Below, one piece after another: positions 25,449 to 34,232 of a DNA stretch of 64,000 bases; position 1 is the first letter of the stretch, and every line of letters begins with the position of its first letter. Both the position numbers and the translations under genes were made by a program. The notes under the pieces were generated by a model. It was not told where the DNA came from, made no database searches, and saw nothing but the letters and a program-made list of their open reading frames with translations. Source of the stretch: CAZLQF01 sp964561545 (lineage in GTDB: Bacteria > Bacteroidota > Bacteroidia > CAILMK01 > CAYYUA01). Location of the stretch: the NCBI GenBank assembly GCA_964561545.1, contig CAZLQF010000014.1, forward strand, positions 9,291-73,290. Reading direction: 5' to 3'.

Positions 25449-27548
25449 CTAAAAATTTAACCTTATTTGCGCTTTAACCTCTGTTCGTTTATTGCCAGGA
25501 ATGGTATTCAAAGCACTTCCAACTTCTTCTCGGTTCCTATAATTGGTTTGCCCGATCTTCAACCAAAAATCTAAATACCTTGCCGGTTCCCATTTGGCTA
25601 AAAGGTAATACCGCATTCCTTTATCAGAGAAAAAGGGTATGCTAAAAGCATAAAGTAAATCGTTTTCGTAGGTATAAATTCGACTCTGGAAACCATCAAT
25701 ATCAAAAACTCCGTATCTCGCTGTTAAGCTAAATTGATCATTGCGGCTCTCATATTCTACATCCTGAAAGAGTAAAACGCCATTTTGGTTCGCTTCTAAT
25801 TCTGAATTGTAGTGGGAATAGGCAATCCGGCTTTGGAAAGAAAATAAACCTGAAGTTCGGTAACTTGCGTTCCATCTCAAATTATGGCGTTGATACCGGG
25901 TAAGCGAACTCATTGAGGATTCGCCCCCTGCTAAATTTCGATCCTTGATCTGTGCCTTGTAACGCCAATAAGTTTCAAACCATCGTGAGGGAGTATAAGT
26001 AACATCAGCCAAATATTCATAACCATCAGATGGGACATCCGCACGAAAACGCAACCAAGGGAAATCAAATTGATCCATGTAAAGGTTGATGTTCCAATCC
26101 TGGAAAGGTGATAAGGTCATCCCTAAAAACAAACCCCTTTCATTGTCAACACCACCGGCTTCACTGAATGCATTGGCATACACCGCTTGGTAATCTTTTG
26201 GGTAATTCCGGTAAATGGCTCCCAGGTTAACTCCGGAGCCTAAATTGGCCATAACTCCTTGCATATAGGCAATTGCTCCATTATGCGAATAGCCAGCTTC
26301 TCCAAAAGTAAAAATGTTTTCGTAGGACCAGGCGTAATTGACGCCCACATCCCAAAAGGACCGACCTGAAAAGTCAAATTTTTTATACAAGCGATTTTCA
26401 TTAATCTTTGGCACATCATATTCAGCATGAACACCTGTTGCTCCTAATTCCAACTTACCAAATGTATATTTTACATTACCGCCTATGATCGTTTCTCTAA
26501 TGGCATTTTTGTCCTTAAGATCCGTTTTGGTGCGGTGGTAACCGGTATTGTCAAAAGAAGTAAAAAATTGATCGAACGATGAGGTGCTATCGGCCTGATT
26601 GATATTGGCATTTTTGGGTTTATCAGAATAAAAACCGGTCACTTCGGCATCGCCAAATTGAAAGGTGACACCTGCTCCCCTTAAAAACTGGTTTTCATTT
26701 GAGGATCGGTAGGGCCTTAAACCTCGGCCATTTTTGTAGATGTTCATGACATCCGGCGTTTTGCCAAAACTTAAACCAGACCACATCACCAATCCTTCTC
26801 CAAACTGCGCATGGTAATCACCTATGGCCAAGGATTTGATAAAGCCAATGTCTGATAAGTAAAAATGAGCAGAATAAAAATCATAGCCGTCTTGATGGGC
26901 CCCTCTAAAAAATTCTTCGCCTGGATCCTTATCTGCTGTAAAACCCAGGCTTAAGTTATCGGAATATTCATAAGTATAGCGGGTGTAAAGCCGGTAAGGA
27001 CTTCCTAAATAACCAGTATTGGTAGCTCGATTTGATGTATCCCTTCTTTGCTGGCCTTCAGTCTTTTCGAGATTTCGGCTGCTTCTAATAAATAGGTCAT
27101 GATCCCCATATTTCCAAATGTTCTCCAATGATAAGCTTACTTCCTCTTCATCACGCCTGATGGTGACGAATTGCAATAGCCATCTTAAGGTTTGTTGGTC
27201 CAAAGATTCAATGGCTTGCAACTCATATAAGGTTACAAAGTCACCATAACGGTCTCGATAAGCCAGGATTTCATTAACCTCTGAAATGTTTAAGAAATGC
27301 ATTGACAAGAGCTTCTCTCGTGTAGCCTTGTTAAGTGATAAAGGGCGTTTGTAATATTGGTTGAGGGTATTAACCAATTCGGTGTAATCAACATTTTTAT
27401 CAGCTTCTTCAAGTATGGATTCAACGATTCGTTCTAACTCAGGATCATTCACATCCTGGGCCTTTAAAGGCCCATAGAAGGTCATCAAAATACTGAGAAG
27501 AAGGACGCCAACAGTCCAATTGAGGTTATGTTGTATGCTTGCTTTCAA
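25449..27548 (-). CDS. Helix-hairpin-helix protein with outer-membrane beta-barrel
   Basis: The 699-residue protein has a signal peptide (ending about residue 30, PLKAQ), then two ComEA-like helix-hairpin-helix units (about residues 55-135, with PLSLNKATREKLLSMHFL and YGDFVTLYELQAIESL). About 540 residues of alternating aromatic/polar strands follow, ending in a C-terminal strand with F (RTEVKAQIRLNF), typical of an outer-membrane barrel. HHH domains usually bind DNA, but in this Bacteroidota family the role is unproven. It starts 3 bases after the stop of the upstream barrel gene, so both are co-expressed. Confidence 0.78.
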   Translation of the reverse strand: MKASIQHNLNWTVGVLLLSILMTFYGPLKAQDVNDPELERIVESILEEADKNVDYTELVNTLNQYYKRPLSLNKATREKLLSMHFLNISEVNEILAYRDRYGDFVTLYELQAIESLDQQTLRWLLQFVTIRRDEEEVSLSLENIWKYGDHDLFIRSSRNLEKTEGQQRRDTSNRATNTGYLGSPYRLYTRYTYEYSDNLSLGFTADKDPGEEFFRGAHQDGYDFYSAHFYLSDIGFIKSLAIGDYHAQFGEGLVMWSGLSFGKTPDVMNIYKNGRGLRPYRSSNENQFLRGAGVTFQFGDAEVTGFYSDKPKNANINQADSTSSFDQFFTSFDNTGYHRTKTDLKDKNAIRETIIGGNVKYTFGKLELGATGVHAEYDVPKINENRLYKKFDFSGRSFWDVGVNYAWSYENIFTFGEAGYSHNGAIAYMQGVMANLGSGVNLGAIYRNYPKDYQAVYANAFSEAGGVDNERGLFLGMTLSPFQDWNINLYMDQFDFPWLRFRADVPSDGYEYLADVTYTPSRWFETYWRYKAQIKDRNLAGGESSMSSLTRYQRHNLRWNASYRTSGLFSFQSRIAYSHYNSELEANQNGVLLFQDVEYESRNDQFSLTARYGVFDIDGFQSRIYTYENDLLYAFSIPFFSDKGMRYYLLAKWEPARYLDFWLKIGQTNYRNREEVGSALNTIPGNKRTEVKAQIRLNF

Positions 27549-27551
27549 AAG

Positions 27552-28388
27552 CTATTGTTCAGTCAATCCTGTTATGTAATTGGTGCCTAAATTGGGTGTA
27601 AATCCAAGCTTTTGATGGATAGAAAAAGCTATATCAATTCTGAAATTGTTAAAATCGAATCCCAGCCCAAAGTGGTATTTTAAAGGCTTGGTAGCAAAAC
27701 CACCTCTTAAATGAAAATTGTTGCCAGGGTGGTATTCCAGTCCATTTTTAATGGACAAATCCTGTTCGATGGGTTTTTCACCTTCAACCAGCCATGTAAG
27801 CTTTTCTGAAAAGTCAAAACCTGTACCCAACCTGAACACCGTAGGATATGGCTCATCTTGATAAGAGGCGAATTGCTGGTTGGTGGGATTGAAAACGTGG
27901 GCTGCCAGGTCCACCTTCTCACTGATGTGAAAGAGCAGGCCAGCCTCTGCGAGTACATCCCACTGATTGCCGGTTTCGCGTACAAAGGTATTAAAGGCAT
28001 CAAATTGTATCCCTGCTGATACACGATCTCCAAAGGAGCGGGCATAAGTAAGTCCATATCGTTGCTGGTAAAAAAAGTTACTGTTGTTAAACTGGTAGAA
28101 ACTTAGGCCAAATGTTCCCACATTCTTAAAGGGTTTAACAACCGAAATAGCCCCTGCATTGAGTTCTTTAATGCTGAATTTCCGCTGGGCATAAAAGCCA
28201 ACCGAAAAACTTTGCAATTCTGCCAATGCTGCCTGATTGTGAAATGTAGCCCAATGATCAGGAAGGGTTAAGGCCGCATGGGCAAGTCCTGCAAAGCGGC
28301 TACCGGCAGGAAAATTTTCTCCACCGGCTTTAACCAAACAGGGCAATAGCAAAAGACCCAGCAAACAAATGCGTAGAAAATGCTTCAT
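27552..28388 (-). CDS. PorV/PorQ-like outer-membrane beta-barrel protein
   Basis: The 278-residue protein has a signal peptide (about 1-21, ending VKAGG). AGSRFAGLAHAALTLPDHWATFHNQAALAEL follows in the order seen in PorV/PorQ and UPF0164 proteins (in this family: ...S.A.GGA......A...NPAA L...). The barrel strands include ISVVKPFKNVGTFGLSFYQF and GLTYARSFGDRVSAGIQ. This type of FadL-like barrel binds T9SS cargo or other substrates in known relatives. It is the first gene of the operon with the HHH-barrel protein three bases downstream, suggesting a two-barrel complex; that is inference. Confidence 0.72.
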   Translation of the reverse strand: MKHFLRICLLGLLLLPCLVKAGGENFPAGSRFAGLAHAALTLPDHWATFHNQAALAELQSFSVGFYAQRKFSIKELNAGAISVVKPFKNVGTFGLSFYQFNNSNFFYQQRYGLTYARSFGDRVSAGIQFDAFNTFVRETGNQWDVLAEAGLLFHISEKVDLAAHVFNPTNQQFASYQDEPYPTVFRLGTGFDFSEKLTWLVEGEKPIEQDLSIKNGLEYHPGNNFHLRGGFATKPLKYHFGLGFDFNNFRIDIAFSIHQKLGFTPNLGTNYITGLTEQ

Positions 28389-28655
28389 AAATTAGCAAGC
28401 AACCATAGATTTCTTAGGCTAATATAGGGAATCAGCAAGTTTTATCGGTGTTAAAATTGAAATTTGGTTTACATCAAAGGTTTAAGGTTCAACTTCAAAC
28501 CTCCAACATTGAACCACTTATGATGTCTCAGCGGAGGCTTTTCTTGTAACTTCAGAATTTGGATTAACCAAAATATCTGTAAAAAGCTCGAGATACCAGG
28601 TATTTCAGGCCAGCGAAAAACTCCGCGTTGTGTGAAGAAATGGCCTAATCTTGTT

Positions 28656-30146
28656 TTAGGTTGAGCGGTTTGAATTCCTGGAGCGGGGGATGGTATGTTT
28701 GGCCAAAATCCGTTGCTTTTCGGCTTTTACGATTTCCTGTTTGCGAAAGCTCCACAATTTTTTGCGGGCTGCCTTGCCAGCTTCCTTAATATCAACGATG
28801 GGTAAGGGATAGGTTTGACCGGGCTTGAAACCTGAAAAGTCTTGTTCTAATACTGGCACAGTCCACGGTTGGTGTATGTAATGATCAGGACAAGATTGAA
28901 GTTCAGGAACCCAGGTTTTGATAAAAATGCCCTCCGAGTCGTGGTCCTGGGATTGTTTGATGGGATTGTAAACCCTAACCGTATTGGTTCCGGTAACGCC
29001 TGCTTGCATTTGCAATTGCGGAAAATGAATGCCAGGCTCAAAATCCAGGAAATCTTTCGCTAAATGAGCACTGATCATGGACCATGGAAGCCAAAAGTGA
29101 TGGGTGGCCACTGAAGTTAGCATAGCACGCATACGAAAATTGATGTAGCCTGTTTGGTTCAGGCAGCGCATACAAGCATCAACAAGCGGTAGCCCTGTTT
29201 TGCCTTTACTCCAGGCTTGGTAGAGCTCTTTGTCATAACATTGGATCATTGCCTCATAACCTTGGTTGAGGGACCTAAACTCCAATTCAGGTTCCATTTC
29301 AAGCTTTTGTATAAAATGGCTCCGCCAAAAAAGCCTGGACTGAAAAGCTGAAAGCGGGCCTTTCCATTGTCCTTGTGCACGAACCTGCTGAGTGGCTTTG
29401 TAAACCTGGCGCAAGGATAAATTACCCCAAGCCAGGTAAGGGGAGAGCCGGCTGCAGCTTTGACGGCTTTCGAGCGGTTTTGAAATGTGCTTGTTGTAAG
29501 TAGCCGCTCTACCTTTTGAAAATGAATTTAAAACACCCTTTCCCTGTAATTCACCTCCGGTTTGGAATTTTTTGGCAGTTTGATTGTCGAGGTCTTTCAT
29601 GAGGGGAAAGTAGCTCATCAGATTTTCGACAAAACTTGCTTCAATAAATCTGATCTTGTTTAAATCCGGATCGGCCGTTTTTTGCTTCATGTAGTTGTAC
29701 CATTGTTGAACCCATCTATCCCGGCTAATAAGACCTCTAAAAACGCCATTATGGGTATATTCATACCAAGGGAATGCTTGGGATCGGCACCATTGTTTAA
29801 TTTGCTCATCCCTTTGGTAAGTGATGTAAAGCCCTGTCTCTTTATGGGAATACAGACCTTGAATGGTTACAAGCGTTTGCAAGATTTGCAATAATCTCAA
29901 CACAGGTACTTTAACGCGTAAGATCCTGGTTCCTAATGGGGCTAATTGTGAATCCAGCTCATCGAGCGATTGCTGTTGGAAGAGGAGGTGACGATCATCG
30001 GTATGATCATGGTGTAGTAAAGCGGGTTCAAAAGTATGAAAGAGCAAAACCGGCCTACCAGCTTCAGCAGCTTTTAGCAAAGCTTGGTGGTCGGTGATAC
30101 GTAAGTCCCTTTTGAGCCAAACCAGATTTAAACCATCGGTTACCAT
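28656..30146 (-). CDS. Cryptochrome/photolyase-family flavoprotein
   Basis: The 496-residue protein has an N-terminal photolyase domain (LVWLKRDLRITDHQALLKA, residues about 8-26). The C-terminal FAD-binding helical domain shows RAATYNKHISKPLES, SRLSPYLAWGNLSLRQVY, and the TGLPLVDACMRCLNQTGYIN/FRMRAMLTS core with the FAD-binding DACMR...N.R pattern. The chain length is normal. It repairs UV pyrimidine dimers or acts as a light receptor; which of the two cannot be decided here. It lies where frr is usually found, downstream of pyrH, separated by 187 bases, and probably has its own promoter. Confidence 0.88.
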   Translation of the reverse strand: MVTDGLNLVWLKRDLRITDHQALLKAAEAGRPVLLFHTFEPALLHHDHTDDRHLLFQQQSLDELDSQLAPLGTRILRVKVPVLRLLQILQTLVTIQGLYSHKETGLYITYQRDEQIKQWCRSQAFPWYEYTHNGVFRGLISRDRWVQQWYNYMKQKTADPDLNKIRFIEASFVENLMSYFPLMKDLDNQTAKKFQTGGELQGKGVLNSFSKGRAATYNKHISKPLESRQSCSRLSPYLAWGNLSLRQVYKATQQVRAQGQWKGPLSAFQSRLFWRSHFIQKLEMEPELEFRSLNQGYEAMIQCYDKELYQAWSKGKTGLPLVDACMRCLNQTGYINFRMRAMLTSVATHHFWLPWSMISAHLAKDFLDFEPGIHFPQLQMQAGVTGTNTVRVYNPIKQSQDHDSEGIFIKTWVPELQSCPDHYIHQPWTVPVLEQDFSGFKPGQTYPLPIVDIKEAGKAARKKLWSFRKQEIVKAEKQRILAKHTIPRSRNSNRST

Positions 30147-30332
30147 ACTTCCTCAACAATCGGTTCTGCATCTGGTTTACTGCTATAAACACCGATCAAC
30201 TGTCAACTGCAAATACGCAAAACCTTTAATCTTAATGGATGAGAGCTAATTAAAAAGTATTTATAGCGCGCATAAACCAGGATTATGGATGTTATTTATT
30301 GTTGGTAGTTTGTTAGGAAAGCCGTTGGTTTA

Positions 30333-31046
30333 TCAAGTGTAGCTTACTATTGTTCCTACATCTTCACCATTCACCACGTAATAAAGGTTGTTGGGTTTGT
30401 TCATGTTAAAAACGATGACAGGTAGCTTGTTTTCTTTGCAAAGAGTGAAAGCCGTCATGTCCATCACGTCAAGGTTTTTACTGTAAACCTCGTCAAAAGA
30501 AACGTTGGTGTAACGCTTGGCCGATTCATCTTTTTCAGGATCAGCTGAGTAGATCCCATCTACACGGGTCCCTTTCAGGATTACATCAGCATTGATTTCA
30601 ATGGCCCTTAAGACAGCTGCCGTATCAGTGGTAAAATAGGGATTTCCCGTTCCGGATGAGAAAATGACCGCTCGGCCTTTTTCAAGGTGACGAATGGCCC
30701 TTCTGCGAATGAAAGGTTCACAGATTTCTTCCATTTTAATGGCGGATTGAAGGCGGGTTTGTAATTCTTGGGACTCGAGGGCAGTTTGAAGGGCCATACC
30801 GTTAATGGTTGTGGCAAGCATGCCCATGTAATCGCCCTGGGCGCGGTCCATAAGGCCATCCCTTGAAGCATCAAGCCCCCTGTAGATGTTACCGCCTCCT
30901 ATCACAATGCCCACTTCGCAACCGGCATCTTTAATGGTTTTAATTTCCCTGGCATAGTCTGCTATGACGTCTCCATTGATACCATATTCCTTGGAGCCCA
31001 TCAAGGCTTCGCCACTAAGTTTGAGGAGGATCCTGTTGTATTTCAT
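30333..31046 (-). CDS. pyrH: UMP kinase
   Basis: The 237-residue amino-acid-kinase-fold enzyme phosphorylates UMP to UDP with ATP. YNRILLKLSGEALMG begins it, GIVIGGGNIYRG (about residues 46-57) and MGMLATTINGMALQ follow, and GTGNPYFTTDTAAVLRA and DVILKGTRVDGIYSADP complete the signature. It follows tsf with a strong hairpin between them, so its expression is likely lower than, or separate from, the ribosomal genes. The frr gene usually found next is absent. Confidence 0.95.
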   Translation of the reverse strand: MKYNRILLKLSGEALMGSKEYGINGDVIADYAREIKTIKDAGCEVGIVIGGGNIYRGLDASRDGLMDRAQGDYMGMLATTINGMALQTALESQELQTRLQSAIKMEEICEPFIRRRAIRHLEKGRAVIFSSGTGNPYFTTDTAAVLRAIEINADVILKGTRVDGIYSADPEKDESAKRYTNVSFDEVYSKNLDVMDMTAFTLCKENKLPVIVFNMNKPNNLYYVVNGEDVGTIVSYT

Positions 31047-31084
31047 CTATGATGATTTTAGCGCAAAAGCATTTTGTAAAGGCC

Positions 31085-31117
31085 AAAAAAAGAGGCTTGC
31101 TCGCAAGCCTCTTTTTA
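31085..31117 (-). terminator. Intrinsic terminator between tsf and pyrH
   Basis: A 10-bp perfect stem AGAGGCTTGC (31091-31100) and GCAAGCCTCT (31103-31112), with a 2-base nominal loop that opens to a normal tetraloop, is flanked by A7 on the left and T5 on the right. It can act on both strands. On the minus strand it lies 15-40 bases after tsf and just before pyrH, so it would terminate or attenuate readthrough into pyrH. Confidence 0.85.
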
Positions 31118-31126
31118 AATTTTATT

Positions 31127-31963
31127 TTAATTACCAGCTACGGCTATACGTTTAAATTCTTTGATCTGTAAATCTTTATCAATCTCAGCCAGGTAATCTT
31201 TCACGGTTTTCGAACTATCTTTAACAAAGTCTTGATCAACAAGGGTATTTTCCTTGTAGAACTTTTTCATTCGACCCTGCGCTATCTTTTCCGTTACATG
31301 CTCTGGCTTACCTTCGGCCTGGGCTGATTCTTTGGCATATTGAAATTCACGGTTCAGGACGTCTTCAGGAATACCCTCTTCGTTGGTGGCCAATGGACTC
31401 ATCGCAGCTACCTGCATAGCAATGTCACTTGCGGCTTCTTGAATGTCTGCGTTATTCGGATTTTCAAATCCAACCAATACACCAATTTGGTTACCAAAAT
31501 GGTTGTAGGCTACCACGTGGTCGGCTTCCATTTTTTCATAGTCTGATAGTGTAAGTTTCTCGCCAATTTGAGCAATTTTCTCATCAAACAAGTCTTGCAC
31601 CTTCTTGCCCTCAATTTCTAAATTATAGACATCATCTCTTTGGGCGGGCAAATTTCTAAGCACTTCATCTGCTACTTGACCAGCAAAACCCTGAAAATCT
31701 TGGTTTTTGGCCACAAAGTCCGTTTCACAATTGATGGAGAAAACAATGCCAGTTTTGTGATCATTGGTTGTTCTTGAAAGTACAATGCCTTCGTTGGCTT
31801 CTTTATCAGACCTTTTAGCTGATACTTTTTGCCCTTTTTTTCTAAGGTAATTTATGGCTTCGTCAAAATCGCCACCGGTTTCCTCAAGGGCTTGTTTACA
31901 ATCCATCATTCCTGCGCCGGTGGTATTTCTTAGCTTCTGTACATCAGATGCGGATATTCCCAT
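31127..31963 (-). CDS. tsf: Translation elongation factor Ts
   Basis: The 278-residue guanine-nucleotide exchange factor for EF-Tu begins GISASDVQKLRNTTGAGMMDCKQAL (UBA-like domain with the DV..LR..TGAGMMDCK motif). The dimerisation-domain segment SINCETDFVAKNQDFQ and the C-terminal module (VLVGFENPNNAD, PEDVLNREFQYAKESAQAEGKP) follow. It is 30 bases after rpsB in the rplM-rpsI-rpsB-tsf operon. Its mRNA likely ends at the hairpin just downstream. Confidence 0.96.
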   Translation of the reverse strand: MGISASDVQKLRNTTGAGMMDCKQALEETGGDFDEAINYLRKKGQKVSAKRSDKEANEGIVLSRTTNDHKTGIVFSINCETDFVAKNQDFQGFAGQVADEVLRNLPAQRDDVYNLEIEGKKVQDLFDEKIAQIGEKLTLSDYEKMEADHVVAYNHFGNQIGVLVGFENPNNADIQEAASDIAMQVAAMSPLATNEEGIPEDVLNREFQYAKESAQAEGKPEHVTEKIAQGRMKKFYKENTLVDQDFVKDSSKTVKDYLAEIDKDLQIKEFKRIAVAGN

Positions 31964-31992
31964 GGTTGGTTTATTTGTTTTAGGTATTGGAA

Positions 31993-32790
31993 TTATTCTT
32001 CACTTGTTGAGTCGCTTTCTTCAGCTTCTTTCTTTTGAGATTCTTCTTCTGCAGCTTTTTCCTGGTCCTCACCTTTCTTCTTGGCTTCCTCTTTTTCAGC
32101 TTTGCGCTCGGCGAGCCCTTCTTCCACAGCATTGGTAAATTGTTCTGTGATCATTGCAATGGATTTGGAAGCATCATCATTGGAGGGAATGGGATAATTA
32201 ACCTGAGAAGGATCACTGTTGGTATCAACCATTCCAAAAGAAGTAATGTTAAGCTTTTGAGCTTCTGCTGTGGCAATGTGTTCTTTATGAATGTCCACTA
32301 TAAAAACGGCAGCTGGTAACCTGCTGAGGTCCGTGATACCACCAAGGACTCTTTCAAGTTTTTCACGCTCGCGCTGAAGTGCCAATCTTTCTTTTTTGGC
32401 CATGTTGTTGACGGTTCCTTCATTGAACATTCGATCAATGTTGGACATCTTCTTGATGGATTTCCGAACGGTAGCAAAATTGGTCAACATGCCGCCAAGC
32501 CAACGCTCAGTAACATAGGGCATATCAACTCGCTTGGCATTTTCGGTGGCAATATCTTTGGCTTGCTTCTTGGTAGCAATGTATAAGATTTTTCTACCCG
32601 ATTTGGCAAGGTTTTTAGCTACTTCACAAGCATTATCCAGTTTATGGGCTGTTTTGTTAAGATCTATGATGTGGATCCCGTTTTTCTCCATAAAAATGTA
32701 GGGTGACATGTTGGGATTCCATTTGCTCCTAAGGTGGCCAAAGTGAGCTCCTGCATCCAGCAGGTCTTGTATAGATACTTCTTTTGACAT
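31993..32790 (-). CDS. rpsB: 30S ribosomal protein S2
   Basis: The 265-residue S2 shows DLLDAGAHFGHLRSKWNPNM, YIFMEKNGIHIIDLNKT, FVTERWLGGMLTNF-type sequence and AVFIVDIHKEHIATAEAQKL, then NYPIPSNDDA. The last 45 residues are a Glu/Lys-rich acidic tail (AERKAEKEEAKK...), a low-complexity extension common in Bacteroidota. It begins 15 bases after rpsI and runs in the same operon. Confidence 0.97.
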   Translation of the reverse strand: MSKEVSIQDLLDAGAHFGHLRSKWNPNMSPYIFMEKNGIHIIDLNKTAHKLDNACEVAKNLAKSGRKILYIATKKQAKDIATENAKRVDMPYVTERWLGGMLTNFATVRKSIKKMSNIDRMFNEGTVNNMAKKERLALQREREKLERVLGGITDLSRLPAAVFIVDIHKEHIATAEAQKLNITSFGMVDTNSDPSQVNYPIPSNDDASKSIAMITEQFTNAVEEGLAERKAEKEEAKKKGEDQEKAAEEESQKKEAEESDSTSEE

Positions 32791-32804
32791 ATATAATAAG
32801 GGTT

Positions 32805-33191
32805 TTAGCGCTTCCTAAATTGTTCTTGTTTTCTGGCCTTGAGGAATCCGGATTTCTTCCTTTCTACCATTCTGGCATCACGAGTTAAGAACTCTTTATC
32901 TTTCAAGATCTTTTTGAAATCCTCGTTGATCTGAACCAACGCCCTGGAAATGGCGTGCCTGATGGCTTCTGATTGGCCGGTCATTCCACCACCATGAACG
33001 CGTATTTTTACATCATACTGACCATCGGTTTCAGTTATGGTAAACGGCTGTTTTATTATGGTTTGAAATGTCATTTTAGGGAAATACGCTTCCAGCGATT
33101 TTCCGTTAATGCTAATATCGCCGTTTCCGGCTTTGAGGTAGGCTCTGGCTACAGAGGTCTTTCTTCTGCCGGTGCTGTTAATGTATTCCAT
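32805..33191 (-). CDS. rpsI: 30S ribosomal protein S9
   Basis: The 128-residue S9 has TGRRKTSVARAYLKAGNGD near the start, VRVHGGGMTGQSEAIRHAISRAL-type sequence in the middle, and the RNA-binding basic tail ending in FRKR. It follows rplM by 10 bases, the universal rplM-rpsI arrangement. Confidence 0.97.
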   Translation of the reverse strand: MEYINSTGRRKTSVARAYLKAGNGDISINGKSLEAYFPKMTFQTIIKQPFTITETDGQYDVKIRVHGGGMTGQSEAIRHAISRALVQINEDFKKILKDKEFLTRDARMVERKKSGFLKARKQEQFRKR

Positions 33192-33201
33192 GTTTTATTT
33201 T

Positions 33202-33645
33202 TTAAAGGTCGATTTTTTCAGGTTTTTGTGCTTCATGGGGATGATCATCTCCAGTATATAAGTACAAGTTTTTAAGGAACTCATCGCGTAACTTATTTTT
33301 GGGCAACATGCCCCTAACTGCATTGTGGAGTACTTCATTAGGCTTTTTCTGGAAAAGTTCCTCAGGTGTTCTTGTGCGAAGCCCGCTTGGATACCCTGTA
33401 TAGCGTACGTATGATTTTTGTTTGTTTTTCTTACCAGTAAACCTTACTTGATCTGCATTAAGTATGATCACTTTGTCTCCACAATTAACATGCGGAGTAT
33501 AAGATGGTTTGTGTTTACCTGAAATGATCTTGGCAATTTCTGTTGCTAATCTTCCCACGACTTGGTCGGTGGCGTCAACGATGTACCAATTGCGCTGTAC
33601 GGTTTCCTTCTTGGCGGATAGGGTTTTATAGCTCTGTGTATCCAC
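33202..33645 (-). CDS. rplM: 50S ribosomal protein L13
   Basis: The 147-residue L13 begins VDTQSYKTLSAKK (GTG start), WYIVDATDQVVGRLATEIA follows, and PHVNCGDKVIILNAD and YTGYPSGLRTRTPEEL are the family blocks. A TTG at 33681 would add 12 residues, but it lies inside the TACTTTTG promoter element (33679-33686) and so cannot be translated. The GTG at 33645 gives the N-terminus expected for Bacteroidota L13. It heads the operon rplM-rpsI-rpsB-tsf. Confidence 0.95.
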   Translation of the reverse strand: MDTQSYKTLSAKKETVQRNWYIVDATDQVVGRLATEIAKIISGKHKPSYTPHVNCGDKVIILNADQVRFTGKKNKQKSYVRYTGYPSGLRTRTPEELFQKKPNEVLHNAVRGMLPKNKLRDEFLKNLYLYTGDDHPHEAQKPEKIDL

Positions 33646-33678
33646 TTTTATTGCTTTTGTAGTTTCAAAATGTGATTG

Positions 33679-33707
33679 CAAAAGTACAGCTTTCGATAAA
33701 ATTTCAA
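33679..33707 (-). promoter_or_regulatory. Promoter of the rplM operon
   Basis: On the minus strand TTG (33707-33705), 18 bases, then TACTTTTG (33686-33679) is an almost ideal TTG-N18-TAnnTTTG promoter. The leader to the GTG at 33645 is about 26 bases. Its position rules out the upstream TTG as translation start. Confidence 0.85.
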
Positions 33708-34232
33708 AAATTTCAGCAGGGTTAAGTTCAGGAATTGCGTAAACGCATGTAGGTTGATGATTTTTCCAAAAATTTCACCACTAATCGAGGAAAGCTTACT
33801 TAGGTAAATCAATCTATAACTTTTGGCATTTATTTAAGTTTATTGTGTGGGCTTTAAGGAGAACAAACAAATGGCTTTGGCCCGTTTAAGTTCCCTAAAG
33901 TCCTAAGGGTATTTAAGATCCTCATCATCAAAAATTTACAGACTTTAAAAAAGGTACCATGCTTAAAAGTTATGCGGGAGTGAATCCTTGTTGGAATAGG
34001 TATGAATGTTTGATGTAAGATTTTCGGCCTTTGACATATAAGCTATGGCTGTTAATTAAAGGTTTTTTGGACCTGAATCAGGTAAGCTTTGAATGGTATT
34101 TTAATTCAATTTTTATCCAAGCTACAAGTCTGATTAAAGGTTGCTTAGTGAGCGAATAACCAATTGGTTGGCAAATCAATTACAAAAACTCTGATGCATC
34201 TGCTTTTAGCTCATCTAAGTTGCTTTTGTTAT
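33708..34232 (-). other. Intergenic region between rplM promoter and accC, no gene seen
   Basis: This 525-base AT-rich stretch has no frame with recognisable protein similarity on either strand. It lies downstream of accC (minus strand), where a terminator is expected; I did not find a strong one. A tiny palindrome (GCGTAAACGC near 33738) is the only local symmetry noticed. Confidence 0.4.

Noticed and set aside
33646..33681. TTG start for rplM giving 12 more residues
   Set aside because: It overlaps the TACTTTTG -7 element, and L13 normally starts at the VDTQSYKT position, where a GTG is present.
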